Shown piece after piece: positions 18,420-26,795 of a DNA stretch of 64,000 nt (its first letter is position 1; the number at the start of each line of letters is the position of its first letter). The translations under genes were made by a program, and so were the position numbers. The notes beneath the pieces are model-generated. The model was not told where the DNA came from. It searched no databases and was given only the letters and a program-made list of their open reading frames with translations. Origin of the DNA: HGM04593 sp045631905 (lineage in GTDB: Bacteria; Bacteroidota; Bacteroidia; Bacteroidales; Bacteroidaceae); contig JAZQVO010000040.1 of assembly GCA_045631905.1 (NCBI GenBank), positions 1 through 64,000 on the forward strand, read 5' to 3'.

Positions 18420-19259
18420 TTAATATTTTATATTGTCAATCAAACGAATTTTTCCACAGAAAAGAGCTATACAGCCCACAGCATAATCGCTGTCGCTCCA
18501 CTCGGCAATCTCCTGCAAGGTGTTACCATCAACAATCTTGTAATACTCAAGCTCCAAACCGGGAGTATCGTTTATGGCCTTCTCCACAAAAGCTTTTGTT
18601 TCGGCAAGAGTGCTGTTTTTAGCAACATCGAGGCTTGCAAACAGAGTGCGAGAGATTGTAAGTGCACGCTCACGCTCCTCAGCCGACAACAGGGTGTTAC
18701 GGCTACTCATGGCAAGCCCGTCAGCCTCACGCACGATGGGGCAACCAACAATTTGCAACTGCATGCCAAGACGACGCACCATCTCGCGGATAATTGCCAA
18801 CTGCTGAAAATCCTTCTCGCCAAAATAGGCCCTGTCGGGCTCCACCGCATAGAAAAGCTTGCTCACTATCTGTGCAACACCATTAAAATGCCCGGGGCGA
18901 CAAGCACCCTCCATCACAGTATCAAGCGGTGCAAAAGAGAACTCACGAGTATCGGGCTCGGGATACATCTCCTCAACCGAGGGAGCAAAGGCAAAAGCAG
19001 CACCGGCCACCTGCAACAAAGCACAATCGGCCTCCAAAGTACGAGGATAATTTTTCAGGTCGTTTTTGTCGTTAAATTGTGTAGGGTTCACAAATATACT
19101 CACCACCACCACATCATTCTCGGCTACCGCACGTTTCACCAACGAAACATGTCCTTCGTGCAAAGCACCCATCGTGGGAACAAAGCCTATACTCTTGCCA
19201 TCTTTACGGCAAGCATCAAGTTCGGCACGAAGCTCTTTTATAGTGTTTATAACTCTCAT
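18420..19259 (-). CDS. panC: Pantothenate synthetase PanC
   Basis: PanC joins pantoate and beta-alanine using ATP. The 279-residue protein shows the nucleotidyltransferase HIGH-type motif in FVPTMGALHEGHVSLV (HEGH at 34-37). VVVSIFVNPTQFN, YFGEKDFQQL and a KMSKS-like AMSSRNTLLS loop follow. Length is standard. panD follows directly, giving the last two steps of pantothenate synthesis. panB is not in the window. Confidence 0.97.
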   Translation of the reverse strand: MRVINTIKELRAELDACRKDGKSIGFVPTMGALHEGHVSLVKRAVAENDVVVVSIFVNPTQFNDKNDLKNYPRTLEADCALLQVAGAAFAFAPSVEEMYPEPDTREFSFAPLDTVMEGACRPGHFNGVAQIVSKLFYAVEPDRAYFGEKDFQQLAIIREMVRRLGMQLQIVGCPIVREADGLAMSSRNTLLSAEERERALTISRTLFASLDVAKNSTLAETKAFVEKAINDTPGLELEYYKIVDGNTLQEIAEWSDSDYAVGCIALFCGKIRLIDNIKY

Positions 19260-19565
19260 CTTCCCAATGATTTAACAAAAAGAAAGGGAACCTCTCCCCT
19301 TTTCGGGGTGCAAAGTAACAAACAAATAACCACATAACGAAATAATTAACAAAAAAAATACACATAGCAAACAGAGAAACAAACGCGAGAACAATACAAC
19401 AACCCCCTACCAAACAGGGAGCATGTGCCCACCCTTCAATCGTTAATAATTGTAAATCAACATACTTTTTAGCAATAAAAAAGGTTTAAAAAGCCATACA
19501 TGCTTGCGACAGTGCCGTTTTTTTAGTACCTTTGCAAATCGCAAACATACAGTGGATTATAGAAG
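19260..19565. other. Divergent intergenic region, panC / starch-synthase-like gene
   Basis: The stretch holds a small CCCC-TTTTC-GGGG hairpin near 19296-19308 close to panC, and a clear plus-strand promoter at 19504-19535. On the minus strand TTACTTTGC near 19310 could serve panC but fits the consensus poorly. I see no coding sequence. Confidence 0.5.
19504..19535 (+). promoter_or_regulatory. Promoter for the starch-synthase-like / DUF4270 operon
   Basis: TTGC (19504-19507) and TACCTTTGC (19527-19535) are separated by 19 bases, matching the Bacteroidales consensus. The start codon is 31 bases downstream. Confidence 0.75.
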
Positions 19566-20396
19566 ATGAAAGCTAACAAAGTACTATTTATTACACAAGA
19601 AATTACACCCTTCGTACCCGAATCTATAATTGCCAACAACAGCCGTAACCTGCCCCACGGGCTTTTCGACTCTTGGAAAGGCAGTTCACAGGAAAACGGT
19701 AAAGAGATAAGAATCTTTACTCCCAAATGGGGCACCATAAACATAAGACGCTACCAACTGCATGAGGTTCAGCGTCTCTCGGGTATGAACCTGATAATAG
19801 ACGACACCGACCACCCCCTCATAATAAGAGTGGCATCGTTGCAAGGAGCACGCATACAGGTCTATTTCATCGAAAACGACGACTATTTCCAGAACCGTCT
19901 TCTATTAGTAGACGAGCAAGGCAACGAATATAGCGACAACGACGAGCGCACAATATTCTTCAACCGCGGAGTGCTGGAAACAGTAAAAAAATCAAACTGG
20001 CACCCCGACATAATACACTGCCACGGCTGGATGTCATCTCTCATACCCCTGTATGTAAAGAACACATACAAGGACGAGCCCTCGTTCCGCGACTCAAAGA
20101 TAGTAGTATCGCTCTACGACGATAATTACAACACCCCCCTCCCCGAAGGCTTTTTGCAAAAAGCACGTCACAAGGACATGACCATCGACCTTTTTGAAGG
20201 CATCTCATCTCCTACCCCCTACGAAGAGCTAGCAAAAATTGCAATAAAGCACTGCGACGGCATTATCATAGACGGCGACAACGTGTCACCCGCCCTCATA
20301 GAATATGCAAAATCATTAGGCAAACCCATACTCCCCAAATGTTCAAGAGAGGAGTACACCGAAGCATGTCGCAACTTCTACGAGACACTATTCTAA
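19566..20396 (+). CDS. N-terminal-only starch/glycogen synthase-like (GT5) protein
   Basis: The 276-residue protein resembles only the first Rossmann half of GT5 synthases. It starts MKANKVLFITQEITPFVPES, keeps a variant of the HCHDWH region (IIHCHGWMSSLIPLYVK), and ends where the donor-binding half should begin. The usual N-terminal K-x-G-G loop is replaced by PESIIANNSRNLPHGL, and there is no C-terminal nucleotide-sugar domain, so glucosyltransferase activity is doubtful. It shares an operon with a DUF4270 lipoprotein 45 bases downstream. A regulatory or binding role is inference. Confidence 0.8.
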   Translation: MKANKVLFITQEITPFVPESIIANNSRNLPHGLFDSWKGSSQENGKEIRIFTPKWGTINIRRYQLHEVQRLSGMNLIIDDTDHPLIIRVASLQGARIQVYFIENDDYFQNRLLLVDEQGNEYSDNDERTIFFNRGVLETVKKSNWHPDIIHCHGWMSSLIPLYVKNTYKDEPSFRDSKIVVSLYDDNYNTPLPEGFLQKARHKDMTIDLFEGISSPTPYEELAKIAIKHCDGIIIDGDNVSPALIEYAKSLGKPILPKCSREEYTEACRNFYETLF

Positions 20397-20441
20397 CCAA
20401 CAACGCCGAACAGAGTATTACTACACCGGACAAACAACCGT

Positions 20442-21809
20442 ATGAAAAAGTACATATCGCTTTTTATATTTGCCACCATCGCCATATTGGGGTTCACAGC
20501 ATGTGACGACGACACAGCAACAATCGGAAGTAGCATTGTACCCGAGCAGGACATTGTCACAACCGACACAAGAACCTTCTATGCCACAAGCAAGTCGGTA
20601 AACTTAAACAACTCCATACTCAACAAAGCCGAGAACCTCTACTTGGGAAAATACACCGAGGAAGAGAGTGGCAACACTTTGGAGGCAAGTTTCCTTGCAC
20701 AATTTGCAAGCGGTAACAGCGAGGCCTTCCCCGAAAGCGGTGTAATAGACAACAAGGCGCAGAACACAAGGTTGCGCATATACTTTGACGAGCTCATAGG
20801 CGACGAGAACAACCCCATGAAGTGCGAAGTATACGAACTCGACAAAGTAATAGCCGAGAACACCCATTACTACACCGACATAGATGCCGCCGAATTTTAC
20901 GACCAAACCAAAGCACCCATCGCCGGCAAAACCTACTCGGCAAAAGACTACACACTGCCCGACACATTAAGCACCGATGAATATGACAGCAACATCGAGA
21001 TAGAGCTACCCGAGGAGATAGGAACACGCATCGTACAGCACTACTACGCCACACCAAGCGACTTCAAAAACTCCGAGATATTCATAAACAACGTATTCAA
21101 AGGAATACATGTAAAATGCACACAAGGCGACGGCACACTGCTCAAAATATACCGTCTGCGCTTCGAAGTTGCATTCGACCACTACATAAAAAGCAGTACA
21201 GGCCTGGTAGACTCTGTCGAGCGTCTTGTAACCCCCTTCTATTCAAGCAAAGAGGTGCTTAAGCTCAACAAATTCGACAACGGCGACATAAGCAACCTAC
21301 TAAATAACACGGCAGACACATACATAAAAACCCCTGCCGGAATATTTACCGAGGTAACCCTCCCCATAGAAGAGATAGCCGACAAGTGCGGTACCGACAC
21401 CATAAACTCCGTAAAGATAGAGTTTGCGGCCTACCGTGCAAGCAACGACACCGACTACGAGTTCCCCACCACCCTTCTCATGGTGCGCAAAAAGGAAGCC
21501 GACGAGTTCTTTAAAAACAACAAAGTGAGCGACAACAAAACATCTTATTGCACAAGCATAAACAGTACAAGCAAGCGATACACATTCAGCAACATATCGA
21601 AACTTGTGAAAGAGTGTCGCAAAGAACATGAGAACGGCACAACCGATGCCGACTGGAACAAGGTACTATTAATCCCCGTAAACACCACTACCGACAGCTA
21701 CGGAAACATAATAAAGGTGAGCCACTACACCGACATGAGCACCGTGAAGTTGCGCGGTGGCGACAATTACCAAATACCGGTGGAGGTTGTATCGAGCAAG
21801 TTCAAATAA
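20442..21809 (+). CDS. DUF4270 lipoprotein
   Basis: The 455-residue protein has a lipoprotein signal peptide with lipobox LGFTAC (Cys about 20) followed by DDDTATIGSSIVP. That acidic stretch just after the lipidated cysteine could favour surface export in Bacteroidota. The rest is beta-rich, with the DUF4270 pattern of NxLYLGKYTEEESGNTLEAS and a C-terminal VSHYTDMSTVKLRGG region. Function is unknown. It is the second gene of an operon with the truncated GT5-like protein, and a strong terminator follows. Confidence 0.88.
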   Translation: MKKYISLFIFATIAILGFTACDDDTATIGSSIVPEQDIVTTDTRTFYATSKSVNLNNSILNKAENLYLGKYTEEESGNTLEASFLAQFASGNSEAFPESGVIDNKAQNTRLRIYFDELIGDENNPMKCEVYELDKVIAENTHYYTDIDAAEFYDQTKAPIAGKTYSAKDYTLPDTLSTDEYDSNIEIELPEEIGTRIVQHYYATPSDFKNSEIFINNVFKGIHVKCTQGDGTLLKIYRLRFEVAFDHYIKSSTGLVDSVERLVTPFYSSKEVLKLNKFDNGDISNLLNNTADTYIKTPAGIFTEVTLPIEEIADKCGTDTINSVKIEFAAYRASNDTDYEFPTTLLMVRKKEADEFFKNNKVSDNKTSYCTSINSTSKRYTFSNISKLVKECRKEHENGTTDADWNKVLLIPVNTTTDSYGNIIKVSHYTDMSTVKLRGGDNYQIPVEVVSSKFK

Positions 21810-21828
21810 CACATCAAACAGACAAAAC

Positions 21829-21859
21829 AAAAAAGTCATCGGGGCTCGATGACTTTTTT
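21829..21859 (+). terminator. Terminator of the DUF4270 operon
   Basis: A 13-bp stem AAAAAAGTCATCG / CGATGACTTTTTT has a GGGCT loop followed by GTTTTTT. It lies 19 bases after the stop codon. Confidence 0.88.
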
Positions 21860-22028
21860 GTTTTTTATACATGCCTGCAAAGAAGATATAAAAACAGAGA
21901 GAACATCCGAAGAGCAACACCAAGAATTTAAGAGATAAATTTATCACCTCACCCCCTCGGGCAGCCCTTCAATATTTCTCACAACCTTTGCAGGTGAACC
22001 GATGATTCTCCCCCTCGTAGCATAAAAA

Positions 22029-22053
22029 AGAGGAACGGCAAAGCCGTTCCTCT
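22029..22053 (-). terminator. Terminator of the glycogen operon
   Basis: An 11-bp stem AGAGGAACGGC / GCCGTTCCTCT is followed by TTTTTATG on the minus strand, 21 bases past the GH57 stop. Confidence 0.85.
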
Positions 22054-22074
22054 CAATCTATACAGAATCAGGTA

Positions 22075-23433
22075 TTATTCCTTTGTCTTTTTAGCCTTTG
22101 CAGGTTTCTCGGCACCCTCGGCCTTAGCAGCCTTCTTTGCCTTAGTAGCAAGCTTAGCTTTGAGGTTCTCAATCTCAGCTTCGAGCTGAACGATCTCAAC
22201 CTCCTGATTCTCTATCATCTGCTGCAAAGCACCCAACTCCTCGTTATCTATCTCCTCGGGGTACTGAGCACGCACGCGAGCTAAGAAGTCACCAAGGATA
22301 TTCATGTAGTTGGTGAATGCATCATAAGGCGATTCATAGATGCAACGCTCTGTGATGATACCATTCTGCTTTGTAGTCATGAAACGCAAGTTCTCTGCTG
22401 CCTGCAAGTAATCGAAGTCCTGCTTCAACTTCTTGTCATCTGACAAAGCGATGCGCTCAGCCAAGCTATACAACTTGTCGAAAGCCTCGCGTTGCAAGCT
22501 GTTACCCAACCAAGAACTTGCATCACGCTCCTCGTCCATCCAAGAGAGAGGATAAGAAACCTCGAGAGGAGCAACAGACTTGTGCTTGTCGATAATCTCC
22601 GAAGGTGTTGAGAACGAGATACCACGCTCTTTTGCACATGCGGGGATAGCCTTAAAGAAGTCGAGAATATGTGAAGAGAGAGGCTGTGACACACCAAAAG
22701 CATGGAGGTTCATAAAGATGTTGATAACCTCGTCCTCCTCGGGCAACTGTGCAATCCAATCAACATAAGTCTCTGCAAACAAGGGATACTCGCTCCATTT
22801 GGGGTTAGAGAAGCGCAAAGATATATCGTCAGAAAGTTTATAGTCGCGTAACAAAAGCTTCAAATTGGGAGCTGTGGCGCAGTTATAAACAAAGTGGGGA
22901 CTTCTCCATGCGAGAATGTGCTTTGCACCCTCAGAGAGCATACCTTTGAAGCCCATAGAAGCAGCCATCTCACCAATCTCATCAGAGTAGATAAGACCTG
23001 AGTTACGCAACACTTTGGGTTTCTGGCCAAACAACTCCTTGATTTTGCGGTTCTGACGCTGAACCTCTTCCATAAACACCTCACGCGATGCCAAAGAAGA
23101 CAAGCCGTGTGAATAGGGCTCACACAAGAACTCGCAACAACCGGTTTTGTTAATCTCGTGCAACAACTCGATAACTTGGGGAGCATACAACTCCAACATC
23201 TCCAAGCCCACACCCGAAACCGAGAATGCAACTTTGAATGCACCGTTATTCTCCTTAATCATCTCCAACATTGTTGTCAATGCAGGAATATATGATTTCT
23301 CGGCAATTTCGGTAATTGCGCTCTCGTTTGCATAATCGTCATAGTAGTAGTGGTCACTGCCTATGTCGAAGAAACGGTAGCGTTTCAACTGTCTAATCTG
23401 ATGAATCTCGAAATAGAAACAAATTGTTTTCAT
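22075..23433 (-). CDS. GH57 alpha-amylase / glucanotransferase with lysine-rich coiled-coil tail
   Basis: The 452-residue protein begins MKTICFYFEIHQIRQLKRYR; the HQ motif is the first conserved region of GH57. EFLCEPYSHGLSSL and LIYSDEIGEMAASMGFKG (likely nucleophile region) follow. GH57 enzymes hydrolyse or transfer alpha-1,4-glucans. There is no signal peptide, so it is cytoplasmic. The last 60 residues form a heptad-like helix (EVEIVQLEAEIENLKAKLA) ending in a Lys/Ala-rich tail (KAKKTKE), not part of the catalytic fold. It is the last gene of the debranching-GT4-GH57 operon, 21 bases after the GT4 gene. Confidence 0.9.
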   Translation of the reverse strand: MKTICFYFEIHQIRQLKRYRFFDIGSDHYYYDDYANESAITEIAEKSYIPALTTMLEMIKENNGAFKVAFSVSGVGLEMLELYAPQVIELLHEINKTGCCEFLCEPYSHGLSSLASREVFMEEVQRQNRKIKELFGQKPKVLRNSGLIYSDEIGEMAASMGFKGMLSEGAKHILAWRSPHFVYNCATAPNLKLLLRDYKLSDDISLRFSNPKWSEYPLFAETYVDWIAQLPEEDEVINIFMNLHAFGVSQPLSSHILDFFKAIPACAKERGISFSTPSEIIDKHKSVAPLEVSYPLSWMDEERDASSWLGNSLQREAFDKLYSLAERIALSDDKKLKQDFDYLQAAENLRFMTTKQNGIITERCIYESPYDAFTNYMNILGDFLARVRAQYPEEIDNEELGALQQMIENQEVEIVQLEAEIENLKAKLATKAKKAAKAEGAEKPAKAKKTKE

Positions 23434-23454
23434 ATTATTCGTCTTTTTTAAATT

Positions 23455-24717
23455 TTACCAACCCATTACTTTTTCATATACCTTACGCAGTTTAAGAGCT
23501 ACGTTCTCCCAAGTGATCTGGTTCACCTCATTACGACCTTCTACCTTCAAATACTCGTACAACGACTCGTTGTTACATATAGAGTAGATAGCGTCGGCCA
23601 TAGCATGAATATCCCAATAGTCGGTCTTAATACACTTGTCGAGAATTTCGGCACAACCCGACTGTTTTGAGATAATGGTGGGCACATCGCACTGCATAGC
23701 CTCCAACGGAGAGATACCGAAAGGCTCACTCACCGAAGGCATTATATACACATCACTCGCTTTCAAGCACTCGTAAACCTGACGTCCGCGCATGAAACCG
23801 GGGAAGTGGAACCTGTCGGATATACCGCGAGCCGCCGCCAAGCGAATCATATCGTTCATCATGTCACCGCTACCGGCCATACAGAAACGAATATTCTTTG
23901 TACGTTTCAAAACCATAGCTGCGGCCTCAACGAAATACTCGGGACCTTTCTGCATTGTTATACGACCAAGGAAAGTCACCACTTTCTCACCGGGTATCTT
24001 GTTGGGGACAATGTCCAAAATGTCCTGCGACAGGGGTGTCACCGCGTTGTGCAATGTAGAAACCTTGTCGGGGTGCTGGTGATACTTTGTAATAACAGTC
24101 TGGCGAGTAAGCTCACTCACGCAAAGAATGTGGTCGGCATTATCCATACCATTCTTCTCAATAGCGTACACTGTGGGATTCACATTACCACGGCTGCGGT
24201 CGAAGTCGGTTGCATGCACGTGAATAACCAATTTCTTACCCGACACCTGCTTTGCATGAATTCCGGCAGGATATGTGAGCCAGTCGTGCGAGTGAATAAT
24301 ATCGAACTCCTCGGTGCGGGCAACAACACCCGCGATAATTGAGTAGTTGTTAATCTCTTCGTGTAGGTTTTCGGGATAACCGCCTGCAAACTCCATGCAA
24401 CCGAGGTCGTTGGTGTGCATATAGCTGAAATCGCCATATATATGCTCGCGATAACGATAATACTCATCGGGTGTCATCACAGCACCTATGCGGGAATTTA
24501 CATAATCGTGTTCAACATTTTTCCATACAATGGGTACGGAGTTCATACCTACGATTCTTAAAAAGCTGTTATCCTCGTCACCATAGGGTTTGGGAATGCA
24601 GAATTTAATTTCAACATCACCTTGCTGAACAAAACCCTTGGTAAGTCCGTAACTTGCAGTACCGAGTCCTCCCGAGATGTGAGGGGGAAACTCCCAACCG
24701 AACATTAATACTTTCAT
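23455..24717 (-). CDS. GT4-type glycogen/alpha-glucan synthase
   Basis: The 420-residue glycosyltransferase starts MKVLMFGWEFPPHISGGLG, with the GGLG sugar-nucleotide loop. FDIIHSHDWLTYPAGIHAK follows, and a GT-B C-terminal domain carries FLGRITMQKGPEYFVEA and the E-x7-E motif in SEPFGISPLEAM. It probably elongates alpha-1,4-glucan from an NDP-glucose in the cytoplasm, given the debranching enzyme 5 bases upstream and the GH57 21 bases downstream. It is distinct from the GT5-like fragment at 19.6 kb. Confidence 0.9.
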   Translation of the reverse strand: MKVLMFGWEFPPHISGGLGTASYGLTKGFVQQGDVEIKFCIPKPYGDEDNSFLRIVGMNSVPIVWKNVEHDYVNSRIGAVMTPDEYYRYREHIYGDFSYMHTNDLGCMEFAGGYPENLHEEINNYSIIAGVVARTEEFDIIHSHDWLTYPAGIHAKQVSGKKLVIHVHATDFDRSRGNVNPTVYAIEKNGMDNADHILCVSELTRQTVITKYHQHPDKVSTLHNAVTPLSQDILDIVPNKIPGEKVVTFLGRITMQKGPEYFVEAAAMVLKRTKNIRFCMAGSGDMMNDMIRLAAARGISDRFHFPGFMRGRQVYECLKASDVYIMPSVSEPFGISPLEAMQCDVPTIISKQSGCAEILDKCIKTDYWDIHAMADAIYSICNNESLYEYLKVEGRNEVNQITWENVALKLRKVYEKVMGW

Positions 24718-24722
24718 ATCGT

Positions 24723-26675
24723 TTATCCCTCCAATTTAGATTCATACTCTTTTAGCAACTGGCTTGTTCTCAGTATTTGTGCCACGTTCATGGCAAAAGC
24801 CACTGCACCACGTCCTTTGAACGGCGGGTTACCGTCAAATACCTCGGGTATAGAGCCCACACAATGCTGTACAATCTCGTCCTCAAAACCAATCATCTGG
24901 CGTTGAACGAACGAAACACCGCTCAGTTTGTATATCTTCAAGTAAGCCTCGTAGTAGAAACCGCCGAGCCAAGGCCATGCTGTACCCTGATGGTAAGCAT
25001 AGTCACGCTGAATTTGCGGACCAACATAGTTGGGGTTGTAACCAACGCTCTTTGGTGAAAGCGAACGCAAACCGCGCGGTGTGAGCAACTCGCGTGTAAC
25101 GATGTCGAGAACTTTTTTCTTCTGTTTAGAATCGAGAGGAGAGTTGTCGAGTGCCACGGCAAATATCATGTTGGGGCGTACGCTCCAATCGACATAATCA
25201 CCATCTACATAGTCGTAAAGATAACCATGCTCGTTCAAGAATACCTCGGTAAACGCTTTACCGGCAAGAGGTATAAGACGAGCCAACGAGTCGATAACCT
25301 GTTGGTTGTGCATCAACTCTGCCATCTGCTGTACAAAGACAAGAGCATTGTACCACAAAGCATTTATCTCTACCACATAACCTGTGCGGGGAACAACAGG
25401 ACGACCATTAACTGTTGAGTTCATCCATGTAACAGCCTTGTCCTTGCCGTTTGTTGCCAAAAGGCCGTTTTGTGCAACACGCAGGTTGTTGTGTTTATTA
25501 TTGCGTATATAGTCGAAGATGCGCATCAACAAGTCGCCATATTTATCGCGACAAGCCTCCATGCTACACTCTTTGGCATATTGTTGTAGTGCCCAAACTG
25601 CCCACAAAAGAACATCGGGGTGCTCAATCTCGTAAATCTTGCACTTGCTCACTCTGTCGTTCATAAAGTCGTCGATAGCAATACTTGCTGTCTTCATAAC
25701 CTTCTCGAACTCGTCGTAGTGTCCTTGTGACAGAGCCAAGCCCGGCAACGACACAAAGAGGTCGCGTGCACGACATTTAAACCAGGGATAACCTGCAAGA
25801 ATGTAAATGTGCTCACCTTGTACGTTGAAGAACTGGTTACCTGCACACTGCATACAGTGCATGAAGTTGTCACGAGGGTCGCGAATCTCCTCTTCGTGCT
25901 CAAAGGCCGCCTTCATGGTGCGGGTTGTCATGGGAGCAACACCACCCGAGAAGACGATGCTCTCGCCGGCCTTCATCTTAACCTCGAAATAACCGGGAAC
26001 AAAAAGGTCCTCGTTAAAATCGTAACCACGCTCAAGCTCTTTTACATACTCGATACCACGATACCAGTCGGGCTGATAAACAAAATCGTTCTTTTTATTC
26101 AACTGCATGTAGAGGTCAGGATAATCGGCATACATGCGCATGCTGATACCATTTTCTACCTCCTTGTAGCTGCGGTCGGCAATAGAATTCTCGTGAGTAT
26201 ATTCACGCACGCTGCGGAATGCGAGGAAAGGACGCAAGCGCAATGTTACTGCCGTATTCGCCTTCAACAAAGTGTAGCGAATAAGAATTCTGTTCTCGTG
26301 ATGCACAAAGGCTTTCTCTTTTTTCAACCACACACCACCTACGTTGTAAATAGTTGTGGGGACACGCTCCCAAGCGAACTCTCTGATGTACTTGTTGCCG
26401 CGAGGACTGAAATTGTCGGCATTGTACTTGTGCAAACCCAAGTTAAATTCAGCACCATGCAGAACCACTGTCTCATCGAGTGATGATAGCAGTACGTGGT
26501 TCTCATCATCGAGCTGTGGGATAGGAACTACCAACAAGCCGTGATATTTACGGGTATTACAATCGACAATAGTCGAACAATGATAAGCACCCGAACGGTT
26601 TGTCCTCAAAATCTCCTTTTGCAACGACTCTTCCAAGTTCGTCATCAGCGTTTTTTCGAATCGCAAATAACTCAT
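24723..26675 (-). CDS. Glycogen debranching enzyme (amylo-1,6-glucosidase type, GH133)
   Basis: The 650-residue protein has an N-terminal GDE_N-like domain (NRSGAYHCSTIVDCNTRKYH, HVLLSSLDETVVLHGAEF). A C-terminal (alpha/alpha)6 glucosidase domain carries CRARDLFVSLPGLALSQG, EINALWYNALVFVQQ, GLRSLSPKSVGYNPNYVG and YHQGTAWPWLGGFY. It hydrolyses alpha-1,6 branches of glycogen in the cytoplasm. It is first in the operon with a strong promoter at 26718-26749, and GT4 starts 5 bases after its stop. Length is standard for the bacterial family. Confidence 0.93.
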   Translation of the reverse strand: MSYLRFEKTLMTNLEESLQKEILRTNRSGAYHCSTIVDCNTRKYHGLLVVPIPQLDDENHVLLSSLDETVVLHGAEFNLGLHKYNADNFSPRGNKYIREFAWERVPTTIYNVGGVWLKKEKAFVHHENRILIRYTLLKANTAVTLRLRPFLAFRSVREYTHENSIADRSYKEVENGISMRMYADYPDLYMQLNKKNDFVYQPDWYRGIEYVKELERGYDFNEDLFVPGYFEVKMKAGESIVFSGGVAPMTTRTMKAAFEHEEEIRDPRDNFMHCMQCAGNQFFNVQGEHIYILAGYPWFKCRARDLFVSLPGLALSQGHYDEFEKVMKTASIAIDDFMNDRVSKCKIYEIEHPDVLLWAVWALQQYAKECSMEACRDKYGDLLMRIFDYIRNNKHNNLRVAQNGLLATNGKDKAVTWMNSTVNGRPVVPRTGYVVEINALWYNALVFVQQMAELMHNQQVIDSLARLIPLAGKAFTEVFLNEHGYLYDYVDGDYVDWSVRPNMIFAVALDNSPLDSKQKKKVLDIVTRELLTPRGLRSLSPKSVGYNPNYVGPQIQRDYAYHQGTAWPWLGGFYYEAYLKIYKLSGVSFVQRQMIGFEDEIVQHCVGSIPEVFDGNPPFKGRGAVAFAMNVAQILRTSQLLKEYESKLEG

Positions 26676-26717
26676 CTCGTATAATTTTATTATTAGACTA
26701 TTTTACTTATCACCTTC

Positions 26718-26749
26718 CAAATGTAGTGATTATAAAATTGAATAACAAA
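26718..26749 (-). promoter_or_regulatory. Promoter for the glycogen operon
   Basis: On the minus strand TTTG (26749-26746) and TACATTTG (26725-26718) have a 20-base spacer, an excellent Bacteroidales match, 43 bases upstream of the debranching gene. Confidence 0.8.
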
Positions 26750-26795
26750 AAACAATACACTTTTTTTAAAAAAAACATAAAAAGTTACAAAAAGA

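Noticed and set aside
18372..19337. Plus-strand 321-codon frame
   Set aside because: It covers panC and panD on the opposite strand, both of which have clear catalytic motifs.
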